From assembly GCF_009646095.1 (NCBI RefSeq), contig NZ_CP045725.1:558001-622000 (forward strand): 64,000 bases of DNA, in the 5' to 3' direction. Position 1 is the first letter of the stretch. The number at the start of each line of letters is the position of its first letter. A program made the translations under genes and the position numbers. Source of the DNA: Raineyella fluvialis. Lineage in GTDB: Bacteria; Actinomycetota; Actinomycetes; Propionibacteriales; Propionibacteriaceae. Below, in pieces: positions 47,064 to 55,702 of this stretch. Under the pieces are notes generated by a model. That model made no database searches, was not told the origin of the DNA, and saw only the letters and a program-made list of their open reading frames with translations.

Positions 47064-47137
47064 TAGCGAGGGCGGGATTCGAACCCGCGACCTCACGATT
47101 ATGAGTCGTGCGCTCTCACCAACTGAGCTACCCCGCC
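47064..47137 (-). tRNA. tRNA-Met (CAT)
   Basis: 74 bases on the minus strand. The acceptor GGCGGGG pairs with CCTCGCT (two G-U pairs), the D arm is TAGCTCAGTTGGTGAGAGC, the anticodon loop is CTCATAA, and the T arm is CGGGTTCGAATCCCG. The G1-T72-type pair indicates an elongator rather than initiator tRNA. Confidence 0.93.
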
Positions 47138-47216
47138 ATTGTTCCGGACCAGTCACCTGGCTGGCATCCACGGTGTCAACGACTGCGGTTGTCGTGGACC
47201 GTGGATCCGGAGTCCG

Positions 47217-47289
47217 AGCCCCCAAGCAGAATCGAACTGCTGACCTTCTCCTTACCATGGAGACGCTCTGCCTACTGAGCTATAGGGGC
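47217..47289 (-). tRNA. tRNA-Thr (GGT)
   Basis: 73 bases on the minus strand. The acceptor GCCCCTA pairs with TGGGGGC, the D arm is TAGCTCAGTAGGCAGAGC, the anticodon stem TCTCC/GGAGA encloses ATGGTAA with anticodon GGT, and the T arm is AGCAGTTCGATTCTGCT. It lies upstream of tRNA-Met and rpmG. Confidence 0.94.
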
Positions 47290-47337
47290 TTGCACCCTGT
47301 CCCGGACGGCGAGTTCCGGCACAGCTGCCGGGGAACT

Positions 47338-47366
47338 AACTTACACAACCTCGACCCTGTTGCCAA
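47338..47366 (-). promoter_or_regulatory. Predicted promoter of tRNA-Thr/tRNA-Met/rpmG
   Basis: Minus-strand -35 TTGGCA (47366-47361) and -10 TAAGTT (47343-47338) with a 17-base spacer. The tRNA-Thr begins 48 bases downstream. Confidence 0.6.
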
Positions 47367-47415
47367 ACCTTGGTTCGACGGGCCGTGCTGTGCAAATCGG
47401 AACTCCGACCGTGCG

Positions 47416-47497
47416 TGGCAGGTGCTGGATTCGAACCAGCGTAGGCGAAGCCGACGGTTTTACAGACCGCTCCCTTTGGCCGCTCGGGCAACCTGCC
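47416..47497 (-). tRNA. tRNA-Tyr (GTA)
   Basis: 82 bases on the minus strand, with a long variable arm (CGGCTTCGCC region). The acceptor GGCAGGT pairs with ACCTGCC, the D arm is CCCGAGCGGCCAAAGG, the anticodon loop is CTGTAAA with anticodon GTA, and the T arm is GCTGGTTCGAATCCAGC. Confidence 0.94.
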
Positions 47498-47542
47498 ATG
47501 CCCTGATCCACCCGGTCTCCCGGGTTTCTTGGGGCGACGGAA

Positions 47543-47572
47543 ACCTTAGCAAGCTTCCGCCACCGAGCGCAA
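47543..47572 (-). promoter_or_regulatory. Predicted tRNA-Tyr promoter
   Basis: Minus-strand -35 TTGCGC (47572-47567) and -10 TAAGGT (47548-47543) with an 18-base spacer, ending 45 bases before the tRNA. Confidence 0.5.
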
Positions 47573-47661
47573 AACGTCCCTCAGCAGCCTGTCCGGCCGG
47601 CCGTGGCACGGCAGAATGGTCGGACACCGGGGACCCGTCCCCGAGCAGAGTGGAGAGCATC

Positions 47662-48156
47662 GTGGCCAGTGAGAACTCGTTCGACGTCGTCAGCAAGGTC
47701 GACCACATGGAGGTGGCGAACGCGGTGAACCAGGCCGCCAAGGAGGTCGGCCAGCGGTTCGACTTCAAGGGCACCGACGCGAAGGTGGTCCTCAGCGGCG
47801 AGAGCGTCATCGACCTGGAGGCCTCCACCGAGGAACGGGTGACGGCGGTGCTGGACGTCCTGCAGTCCAAGCTCGTCCGCCGGGGTATCAACCTGAAGTC
47901 CCTGGACGCCGGCACCCCGCGGTCCTCGGGGAAGGTGTGGAAGATCACGGCCACCGTGCAGGAGGGGATCAGCCAGGACAACGCCAAGAAGGTCTCCAAG
48001 CTGATCCGCGACGAGGGCCCCAAGGGCGTGAAGGCCCAGATCCAGGGCGACGAACTCCGGGTCTCCTCCAAGAGCCGCGACGACCTTCAGACGGTCCAGT
48101 CACTGATCAAGGCGCAGGACTTCGACTTCGCGGTCCAGTTCACCAACTACCGGTGA
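47662..48156 (+). CDS. YajQ family (UPF0234) nucleotide-binding protein
   Basis: A 164-residue protein with two RNP-like domains: [40 protein letters not shown], then [19 protein letters not shown] and the C-terminal [13 protein letters not shown]. Homologues bind cyclic di-GMP or nucleic acid. The function in actinobacteria is not settled. The start is GTG 47662 behind TGGAGAG. It converges on the enolase-superfamily gene. Confidence 0.92.
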   Translation: MASENSFDVVSKVDHMEVANAVNQAAKEVGQRFDFKGTDAKVVLSGESVIDLEASTEERVTAVLDVLQSKLVRRGINLKSLDAGTPRSSGKVWKITATVQEGISQDNAKKVSKLIRDEGPKGVKAQIQGDELRVSSKSRDDLQTVQSLIKAQDFDFAVQFTNYR

Positions 48157-48189
48157 GGGGCGCGCCGCGCCGGGCCGGCCGACACAAGG

Positions 48190-49308
48190 TCAGCCGACCC
48201 GGAACTCGGCCATGTCCGCTTCCCGCCACCGGATCCCGAGGCCCGGCTCGTCGCCGAGCACGAGCCTGCCGTCCTGGACCGCGGCGGCCGCGTCGAGCGC
48301 TGCCGCCTCGATCCTGACGTGGTCGTGGAACCACTCGAGGTGGCGCAGGTTGGGCACCGCAGCGGCCACGTGGGCGTGCAGGTGGGGGGCGCAGTGGCCG
48401 GAGATCTCCAGGCCGAAGGCAGCCGCCACCGCAGCCACCCGTAACCACTCGGTGATGCCCCCGCACCGGCTGACGTCGGCCTGCAGGCAGTCCACCGCCC
48501 CCTCCTCGCAGAGCCGGCGGAAGTAGACCAGGTCGTAGCCGTACTCCCCCGCCGCGACGTCGGCGCTGACGGCGTCGCGCACCTCCCGCAGTCCGGCTGG
48601 GTCATCGGAGGAGACGGGCTCCTCGAACCAGGCGACGTCGAGGTCGCCGACCCGTTCCATCACCCGGATGGCCTGTTTGCGGGTGTAGCCGCCGTTCGCG
48701 TCGACGAACAGTTCCCGGTCCGGGCCGAGCAGGGCCTTGGCCTGGCGCATCCGGAGGATGTCCCGGTCGACCCGGCGGCCCCTGTCCTCGCCGATCTTGA
48801 TCTTGCCGGCCGTCATGCCCACGGCCAGCCACTCCTCGACCTGCTGGGACAGCCGGTCGTCCGAGTAGGTGGTGAAGCCCCCGCTGCCGTACAAGGGGAC
48901 ACTGTCGCGGCACGCGCCGATCAGCCGGTGGACGGGCAGCCCGACCACCTTGCCCTTGAGGTCCCACAGCGCCGTGTCGACGCCGGAGATCGCCTCCCCC
49001 ACCAGACCGGGGCGACCGGCGTTGCGCCCCGCCCGGATCATTGCCTGGTTGGTGCCGCCGACGTCCAGCAGGTCGGTGCCGAGCACCACGTCGGCGAGGA
49101 ACCCGGAGATCACCTCGCCCGTGGCCGCCGGGGCGTACGTCCACCCGAGCCCCACCTCGCCCCCGCCGGCGACCTCGACCCGGACCAGTGTCGTCGCGTT
49201 CCAGGCGTACGTGCCGTCGGCCTCCGGGCGGTCGGTCGGGATCCGGTACGCCGAGGCGCTCAACCGTGTGACCCGGGTGTCCCCGATGTCCCGGGTGCTG
49301 GTGGTCAT
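48190..49308 (-). CDS. Mandelate-racemase/muconate-lactonizing-type enolase-superfamily enzyme
   Basis: A 372-residue enzyme with the enolase-superfamily barrel. The Lys-x-Lys base is in TAGKIKIGE, and the metal ligands are in LFVDANGGY, WFEEPVSS and VAAGEYGYD. The second catalytic pair, Asp in LQADVSRCGGIT and His in SGHCAPHLHAH, marks the mandelate-racemase subgroup, which includes acid-sugar dehydratases. The substrate cannot be read. As last gene of the operon (its ATG overlaps the ThDP-enzyme stop), it may dehydrate the sugar acid made by the oxidoreductases upstream. Confidence 0.85.
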   Translation of the reverse strand: MTTSTRDIGDTRVTRLSASAYRIPTDRPEADGTYAWNATTLVRVEVAGGGEVGLGWTYAPAATGEVISGFLADVVLGTDLLDVGGTNQAMIRAGRNAGRPGLVGEAISGVDTALWDLKGKVVGLPVHRLIGACRDSVPLYGSGGFTTYSDDRLSQQVEEWLAVGMTAGKIKIGEDRGRRVDRDILRMRQAKALLGPDRELFVDANGGYTRKQAIRVMERVGDLDVAWFEEPVSSDDPAGLREVRDAVSADVAAGEYGYDLVYFRRLCEEGAVDCLQADVSRCGGITEWLRVAAVAAAFGLEISGHCAPHLHAHVAAAVPNLRHLEWFHDHVRIEAAALDAAAAVQDGRLVLGDEPGLGIRWREADMAEFRVG

Positions 49309-51124
49309 CACTGGTGCCCGGGCTCGTCCCGGTCGGTGTGATGGGGCCTGACCTCGGCGGCCTTGGTCTTGATCCCTTCCCGCACCAGGCCCCAGGCGTC
49401 CTCGTCGCCCTGGACGAGGGCCTTGGTGACGCTCTTGACCTGCTCGAAGGTGGAGTGCGGCGGGACGGGCGGCACGTCCGGGTCGACGTGGACGTCGAGG
49501 ACGGTCGGACGGTCCGCCGTCAGTGCCCGCTCCCACGCCTGGGCGAGCTCCTCCGGGCGGAGCACGGTGATGCCGAGCAGTCCGAGGTCGGTGGCGAAGC
49601 CCGCGTAGTCCACCTCGGGGATCGTCTGGGTCTGCGGGACCTTCGGCGAGTCGGTCATCGCCCGCAGTTCCCAGGTCACCTGATTGAGGTCGTTGTTGTG
49701 CAGCACGGCGACGACCAGGCGTGGATCGGCCCAGTCCCGCCAGTAGCGGTCGATGGTGATGAGCTCCGCCAGCCCGTTCATCTGCATCGCCCCGTCGCCC
49801 ACGAACGCGACGGCCGGACGGTCCGGGTGCGCGAACTTCGCCCCGATCACGTACGGCACACCGGGACCCATCGTGGCCAGCGTGCCCGACAGCGAGCCGC
49901 GCATGGGGGCCGGAACCGGAGCTGGCGGGCGTACCAGTTCGCGGCCGAGCCCGAGTCGGCCGCCACCATGACGTTCGGCGGCAGCTTCTTCGACGCCGCA
50001 TGGAACATCAACTGCGGGTTGATCGGGTTCGCGTCGACGTGGGCCTCCGCGTCCATCGACTCCCACCACTCGGCGACGTTCTTCTCGACATGGTGGCGCC
50101 ATGACCCGTGGTCACGCTGCCGCAGCAGCGGGATCAGGGCCCGCAGGGTCGCGGCCGCGTCGCCCACGAGGTTGACCTCGTAGTCGTACCGCATCCCGAT
50201 GAATCGCCCGTCGATGTCGATCTGGACGGCTCTGGCCTGGCCGCTCTCCGGCATGAACTGGGTGTAGGGGAAGTTCGAGCCGACAGTGAGCAGCATGTCG
50301 CAGTGCTTCATCATCTCGTAGCTGGCGCGGGTGCCGAGGAGACCGATGGAGCCGGTCACCCACGGCAGGTCGTCGGAGAGGACGTCCTTGCCGAGCAACG
50401 CCTTGGCGGCGCCGGCGCCGAGGAGGTCGGCGACCCGCTCGACCTCGACCCGTGCGCCACGGGCACCCTGGCCGATGAGGATGGCGGGACGTTCGCCGCT
50501 GTTGAGGACGTCGGCGGCACGCCGGATGGCGTCGTCGTCGGGCACCGGCGTGGCCCACTCGATCCCCAGACTGGACGGCACCATCTTGAAGGCGTGGGTG
50601 GGGGCGACGTACTCCAGTTCCTGGACGTCGGCCGGGATGATGATCGCGGTCGGGGCGCGCTGGGCGACGGCCACGCGGATGGCCCGGTCGAGGACGCCCG
50701 GCAGCTGTTGGGGCACGGTGACCATCTGTACGTAATCGGAGGCCACGTCCTTGAACAGGGTGATCAGGTCGATCTCCTGCTGGTAGGCACCGCCCATCGC
50801 CGACCGGTTCGTCTGCCCGACGATGGCGACGGTGGGGACGTGGTCCAGCTTGGCGTCGTACAGCCCGTTGAGCAGGTGGATGGCGCCGGGGCCCGAGGTG
50901 GCGAGGCAGACGCCGAAAGGTGCGTCGCCGTACTTGGCGTAGCCGACCGCTTCGAAGGCGGACATCTCCTCGTGCCGGGCCTGGACGAAGGTGGGATGGT
51001 CTTCGGAGCGCCCGAGGGCGGCGACGATCCCGTTGATGCCGTCACCGGGGTAGCCGAAGATGTGCGAGACCCCCCAGGCCCGCAGGCGCTCGAGGAGGTA
51101 GTCGGCAACCGTTTGCTTGGACAT
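49308..51124 (-). CDS. Thiamine-diphosphate enzyme, pyruvate-oxidase-like (frameshifted here)
   Basis: About 605 residues when repaired. The N-terminal PYR domain has VSHIFGYPGDGINGIVAALG and QARHEEMSAFEAVGYAKY. The central domain has PAILIGQGARGARVEVERV. The C-terminal PP domain has AFVGDGAMQMNGLAEL and LHNNDLNQVTWE, the ThDP/Mg motif. It resembles PoxB-type pyruvate:quinone oxidases. A decarboxylase acting on another 2-oxo acid is possible. The frame breaks at GGGGG 49905-49909. One added base gives APMRGSLSGTLATMGPG. It begins 19 bp after the GMC gene. Confidence 0.88.
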
Positions 51125-51143
51125 GCGTGTTCCTTTCTGGCCG

Positions 51144-52790
51144 TCACGGCGCGGCGGCTCCGCGCCTCAGCAGGTCGGCGGCGCGGGCGGCGATCGCCAT
51201 GATGGTGAGCGCCGGATTCGCGCTGCCCTGGGTCGGCAGGACACTGCCGTCGGTGACGTAGAGGTTGGGCACGGCGAAGGTGCGGCAGGTGGCGTCGACG
51301 ACGCCGGTCGTCTCGTCGGCGCCCATCCGGGCGCCCCCGACCAGGTGCGCGAAGCGTTCGAAGGTGGCGAGATCCTGGGCGCCTGCGCCCCGCAGGATGT
51401 CCTCCATCGTCAAGCGTGCGGCCCGCATCAGCTGCCGATCGTTCTCCCCCATCGAGTAGGTGAAGCGGGCGACCGGCAGTCCGTACGCATCCTTCTGCTC
51501 GTCGAGGGTGACCCGGTTGTCGGGCAGGGGAAGGAACTCGCACAGGGCGCCGAGGCAGGCCCAGTGCGGATAATCACTCATCACCCGGCGCAGATCGGCG
51601 CCGAAGTGCCCTTGCCCTGCCATGTGCTCCGCCCAGGTGATCGGCAGCGGGGACACGGTCTGGATCGAGAACCCCCGCTTCCAGGGCTTGCCCGGATCGG
51701 TCTCGTAGAACTGTTCGGTGCTCACCTCGGGAGGCGGGCCCTTCCACATCCGCACCTCGGACTCGAAACGTCCCGCGGTCTGGGGGGCGCCCTGCACCAT
51801 CACGTAGCGCCCGACCAGGTCGTGGTCGTTGCCCAGGCCGTCCGGGAAGCGCCGCGTCGCGGAGTTGAGCAGCAGCCGGGGGGTCTCGATCGAGTAGCCG
51901 GCGACCGCGACCATCCGGGCCCGCTGGAACCGGTGGACGCCGTCGTGCACGTAGTGGACGCCGGTGGCCAGGCCGGTCCGGTCATCGACTCCGATCCGGG
52001 TGACCATGCTGTCCGCGCGGATCTCGGCCCCGTGGGCGAGTGCGTCCGGGACGTGGGTGATCAGCGGTGAGGCCTTCGCGTTGACCTTGCAGCCCTGCAG
52101 GCAGAAGCCGCGGTAGATGCAGTGCGCGCGGTGGCCGAAGCGGCCGTTGGAGATCGCCACCGGCCCCACCCGGGTCTCGATGCCGCAGGCGAGCGCGCCG
52201 CGCTGGAGGATCTCGCCGTTGCCCGAGACCGGGTGCGCGGACTGCGGATAGCGGTGCGGATCGCCCCAGGGCCAGTCCTGGCCGGCGACGGGCAACTCCG
52301 CCTCGATCGCCTGGTAGTAGGGCCGCAGGTCCAGGTAGTCGATCGGCCAGTCGTCACCGACCCCGTCGAGCGTACGGGTGGCGAAATCGCTGGGATGGAA
52401 CCGCGGCGTGAAGCCGGCGAAGTGGATCATCGAGCCCCCGACGCCACGGCCCGAGTTGTTGGACCCGAGCGGCACGGGGGTCTCGCCGTCGACCACACGC
52501 GGCTCGGTCCAGTACAGGTGGTGCGAGCCCGCCTCGTCGCTGACCCAGTCCTTCTCCGGATCCCAGAAGGGACCGGCGTCGAAGGTGACGACGCGCCAGC
52601 CGGCCCGGGCGAGTCGCTGCATCAGCACCGATCCGCCGGCACCGCACCCGACGATGGCGAGATCGACCTCGTCCTCGTCGGCGAACCGGCGCATCTCCTC
52701 GCGCAGCCGGCCATCGACGGCGCCGTACGGGGTCAGCAGCCAGGCCGAGTCGTTGCGCGCACGGACGTCACCGTGGAAGCCCTTGATCAC
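51144..52790 (-). CDS. GMC-family FAD oxidoreductase with a [3Fe-4S]-type Cys motif
   Basis: A 548-residue flavoprotein. FAD-binding VDLAIVGCGAGGSVLMQRLA (GxGxxG at 48-53), GRGVGGSMIHFAGFTPRFHP, and C-terminal TDGSVLPTQGSANPALTIMA. C224-x5-C230-x3-C234 (CIYRGFCLQGC) has the spacing of the [3Fe-4S] motif of FAD glucose dehydrogenases. The GTG 52790 overlaps the stop of a gluconate-dehydrogenase-subunit-3-like gene, its usual small partner. No Tat signal and no cytochrome gene are present. I predict a sugar or polyol dehydrogenase with an unknown electron acceptor. Confidence 0.88.
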   Translation of the reverse strand: MIKGFHGDVRARNDSAWLLTPYGAVDGRLREEMRRFADEDEVDLAIVGCGAGGSVLMQRLARAGWRVVTFDAGPFWDPEKDWVSDEAGSHHLYWTEPRVVDGETPVPLGSNNSGRGVGGSMIHFAGFTPRFHPSDFATRTLDGVGDDWPIDYLDLRPYYQAIEAELPVAGQDWPWGDPHRYPQSAHPVSGNGEILQRGALACGIETRVGPVAISNGRFGHRAHCIYRGFCLQGCKVNAKASPLITHVPDALAHGAEIRADSMVTRIGVDDRTGLATGVHYVHDGVHRFQRARMVAVAGYSIETPRLLLNSATRRFPDGLGNDHDLVGRYVMVQGAPQTAGRFESEVRMWKGPPPEVSTEQFYETDPGKPWKRGFSIQTVSPLPITWAEHMAGQGHFGADLRRVMSDYPHWACLGALCEFLPLPDNRVTLDEQKDAYGLPVARFTYSMGENDRQLMRAARLTMEDILRGAGAQDLATFERFAHLVGGARMGADETTGVVDATCRTFAVPNLYVTDGSVLPTQGSANPALTIMAIAARAADLLRRGAAAP

Positions 52791-53461
52791 AACTCCGGCC
52801 TTCCCGGCCTCGCCATCGGGTCGTACTCCGGCCAGTGGTCGGCGACCTCGCGGGGATCCCTGGCGTCGAGGCCGAGGTTCTTGTACCCCTGGGGATAGGC
52901 GGGGCCGGCGAAGCCGATCTCCTCCCACGCCCAGGGGTGCGCATAGAAGGCGGTGCAGGCGTAGCGGGTCCACAGGCTCCAGACGTGCCCCGCCGGCAGT
53001 CCGTGCCAGTCGCCCGACGCCTGTCGCTGGATCCGGGAGAGCAGGTCGTCCTGCTGGTCGGGCTCGAGTCGGTGGAAGCGCCGACCGTGCTCGGCCTCGG
53101 CATCCGCGTCCAAGGCGGCAAGGCTGCGGCGCCAGGCGACGTCGTCGTGTGGCATGTCGTGGTAGTGCCAACCGTCGGTCAGTCCGTCGGCGAGACGCCC
53201 GTCGATGGGCTCCACCACCGGGACGCGCCGGCGGCTCTTCTTCCGGTCGGCCTCGTCCTGGTCCAGCAGCCGGTCGCAGAGGGCACGCGCCGTGTCGGCC
53301 TCCTCGGCGGTGAAGAACCTCAGCTCGCCCGGGGCGTCCAGCCTCGCGGCGACCGTCGCGGTGGTGGCGGCGTCCCAGTGGCGCGCCTGACCCATCACGT
53401 CGAACCCCGGGAACCGCTGTGGGGTGGGATTCCCCGTCGCCGGACGCGGAGTGTTCATCAT
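52787..53461 (-). CDS. Gluconate 2-dehydrogenase subunit 3 family protein
   Basis: A 224-residue helical protein of the family that accompanies FAD-dependent sugar dehydrogenases. It has ELRFFTAEEADTARALCDRL, FHRLEPDQQDDLLSRIQR and a C-terminal FYAHPWAWEEIGFAGPAYPQ. Known homologues carry a Tat signal that exports the flavoprotein with them. This one begins MMNTPRPATGNPTPQRFPGF and shows no twin-arginine signal, so the complex is likely cytosolic. Two ATGs (53461, 53458) overlap the preceding stop. Confidence 0.82.
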   Translation of the reverse strand: MMNTPRPATGNPTPQRFPGFDVMGQARHWDAATTATVAARLDAPGELRFFTAEEADTARALCDRLLDQDEADRKKSRRRVPVVEPIDGRLADGLTDGWHYHDMPHDDVAWRRSLAALDADAEAEHGRRFHRLEPDQQDDLLSRIQRQASGDWHGLPAGHVWSLWTRYACTAFYAHPWAWEEIGFAGPAYPQGYKNLGLDARDPREVADHWPEYDPMARPGRPEL

Positions 53462-53907
53462 TCCCTCCGCAGCAGCGCGGCGAGCAGTCCCATCCCGCCC
53501 ACCATGGTCATCATCAGGGGAGCCAGCAGGGGTGGGCCCATCTCGAGGTTGTAGCGGGTGTTGCGCCACCCCCCGGGCTTCTGGGCGATCCCGCGGGCGT
53601 GCAGATAGGTGCCCTGGAGCCCGTTCGCCACGATGGTCGCGGAGGCCATCGGGAGCAGTGTCCGGGCCATCCGCCGGCTGAAGAAGCCGGCGATGCCGGC
53701 GGTGGCACCGACCGGCCCCAGGACCACGGGCGCCCACATCCAGGGGTTGCCGAAACTCGCCCGGTCGTGTTCGAAGTAGATCTCCCCGGCGGTGACGAGC
53801 GCTCCCGCGGCCGTCAGGGCCGCGAGGGTGCGCTCGAAACGGCCGGTGCGGATGTCCTGGGCGAAGCGCTCGACCTCGCGGACGGGACGGCGGAATCGAG
53901 GGGCCAT
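53458..53907 (-). CDS. Small membrane protein of unknown function
   Basis: 149 residues with three or four hydrophobic segments (TLAALTAAGALVTAGEIYFE; WMWAPVVLGPVGATAGIAGF; MASATIVANGLQGTYL; LLAPLMMTMVGGMGLLAALL) and a basic N-terminus. I recognise no family. The gene overlaps its neighbours on both sides by ATGA-type junctions and has GCAGGAGG upstream, so it belongs to the operon. It could anchor the dehydrogenase to the membrane, which is inference. Confidence 0.75.
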   Translation of the reverse strand: MAPRFRRPVREVERFAQDIRTGRFERTLAALTAAGALVTAGEIYFEHDRASFGNPWMWAPVVLGPVGATAGIAGFFSRRMARTLLPMASATIVANGLQGTYLHARGIAQKPGGWRNTRYNLEMGPPLLAPLMMTMVGGMGLLAALLRRE

Positions 53908-54940
53908 CACGACCTCCTGCCTCGGCGCAGCGCCGGCAGGGCGCCGGCCAGGCCCAGGCCCGCGGCGAGGGCGCCGAGCAGACCGTGATGGTGCGAGGCC
54001 CACAGCTGCAGGGACCGGTCGCGGGATTGCGAGTCGAACTCCCCACGGGTGCCGAAATCGCGGTGCCGGTCGGCCGGTTCCCACAGGTTGACGGGCTGAT
54101 CGGGGTCCTTGGGCTGCGACGTCTGCTGGGAGTCGAAGCCGGACCGGGCCAGATAGCGGTCGAGCAACCCGGGCACCACGGCGTTCGCGGCCAGGGTGAG
54201 GGCGGTGCTGCCGCCGACCCAGTACTCCCGTCGCTGCGGGTGATCGGCGGCGTACACCACGGCGCGACCGGCGACCTCGGGCTGGTAGATCGGCGGCACC
54301 GGCTGCGCGTGCCGAGGCAGGCGGGACAGCACCCAGGAGAACTGGGGGGTGTTGACCGCCGGCATCTGCACCATCGTCACCCGTACGGGGCTGCGGTCGT
54401 GCAGGAGCTCACAGCGCAGCGCCTCGTGGAAGCCCTGGATCGCGTGCTTGGACCCGCAGTAAGCCGTCTGCAAGGGGATCCCCCGGTAGGCCAAGGCCGA
54501 GCCCACCTGGACGATGGTCCCGTGCCCGCGGGCCTTCATCCGGGGCAGGACGGCCATCGTCGCGTAGACGAAGCCCAGATAGTTGACCTCGGTCACCCGG
54601 GCGAATTCCTCGGGTTTCACGTCGTCGAACCGGGCGAAGACGCTGGTGAAGGCGACGTTGACCCAGGTGTCGATCGGACCGAGTTCGGTCTCGATGCTTT
54701 CGACGGCGGCGGCCACCGCCTCGTGGTCGGCCATCTCCGTCGGCACGACGAGGGCCCGGCCCCCGCGCTCTCCACCTCCCGCGCCGCATCCTCCAGACCG
54801 GTGCGGCCACGGGCCAGCAGCGCGACGGTGGCGCCGCGGCGGCCGAACTCGATGGCCGTCGCGCGGCCGATCCCGGCACTGGCCCCGGTGACCGCGACGA
54901 TGCGGTCACCGGACGCCGCTGTCTGCCGCGCGGCGCTCAT
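53907..54940 (-). CDS. Short-chain dehydrogenase/reductase with C-terminal extension (frameshifted here)
   Basis: About 344 residues when repaired. The Rossmann motif TGASAGIG is at residues 18-25, the active-site pair is in QTAYCGSKHAIQGFHEAL (Tyr-x3-Lys), and the catalytic Ser is in VQVGSALAYRG. The usual NNAG is changed to NVAF. A ~100-residue C-terminal extension with GLLGALAAGLGLAGALPALR may contact the membrane. The frame breaks at CCCCC 54760-54764. One added base gives VESAGGRALVVPTEMADHE. It overlaps the genes on both sides. Confidence 0.83.
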
Positions 54941-55551
54941 CGGTCGTCGGACCGGCGAGGCCTCTCGCCACCGAAGTCGGATCCCGAAGGCGGCACCTCA
55001 CCGGGGCGACCCGGGTCGACGCGGCGGGGGTCCGACTCGCGGTAGCCGGAGCCGCGGGGGTCCGACTCGCGGTAGCCGGACTCCTCCCGGCCGACGGTCG
55101 GCTCCGTACGACCGCTCCCGTACGCGCCGGCACCGCCGCCGGGCTCGACGTCGTTCCTGGGACCTACGTCGTAGGGCTCGGTCCGACCGGTCCGTGGATC
55201 AGCCTCCGCGCGGGGATCGTTGCCGCCCGCACGGGGGTCGAGATCGTCGGCGCGGCGCAGGTGCTCGTCCGCCCTGCTTCGCGCCTCACGTGCCTGGTCC
55301 GCCGCGCGACGCGCGGCGGCCTGCTGTTCTTCCGCCTCCACTCGCGCCTGCTCGGCGCGGGCATGGGCCAGCTCCGCTTCGGCCTGGCCGCGGTGCGCCT
55401 CCAGGGAATGTTCCCGGCCGCGTTCCCGCAGTTCCTCGGCCTTGGCGATCTTGCGCTCCTGCCCTGCGCGGGACCGTTGGGCCGCGAGAACGGCGATGAC
55501 CACGACCACGATCACCACGACGGCGATGACTACCCAGATCCAGGTGCTCAT
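54937..55551 (-). CDS. Membrane-anchored coiled-coil protein with a repetitive tail
   Basis: 204 residues. One N-terminal transmembrane helix (IWVVIAVVVIVVVVIAVLA) is followed by a charged Ala/Glu/Arg coiled coil (~residues 30-105). A disordered Gly/Asp/Arg/Pro tail contains the tandem repeat GYRESDPR. I recognise no family or function. It is the first gene of the eight-gene operon, and its stop overlaps the SDR start. Actinobacteria often have such proteins beside stress genes. Confidence 0.7.
   Translation of the reverse strand: MSTWIWVVIAVVVIVVVVIAVLAAQRSRAGQERKIAKAEELRERGREHSLEAHRGQAEAELAHARAEQARVEAEEQQAAARRAADQAREARSRADEHLRRADDLDPRAGGNDPRAEADPRTGRTEPYDVGPRNDVEPGGGAGAYGSGRTEPTVGREESGYRESDPRGSGYRESDPRRVDPGRPGEVPPSGSDFGGERPRRSDDR
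55021..55080. repeat. Tandem 30-bp repeat in the coiled-coil gene
   Basis: 55021-55050 and 55051-55080 are the same 30-mer, differing only near the left end. Each unit encodes GYRESDPR with flanking residues, and the period of 30 keeps the reading frame. Confidence 0.8.
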
Positions 55552-55702
55552 AGCGAGACCTCTTCTGTCGGTGTTGGGACTTGACTTGTCAGCCTCTTAC
55601 CCACTGCCGGCTCGGATCACACCGAAGTGACGCAGGTCACACCGCTTCCTCCGAGTCGAACACGGTCCTGTCCCCACTGTGCGGACGTCTAGTCTGGCTC
55701 CC

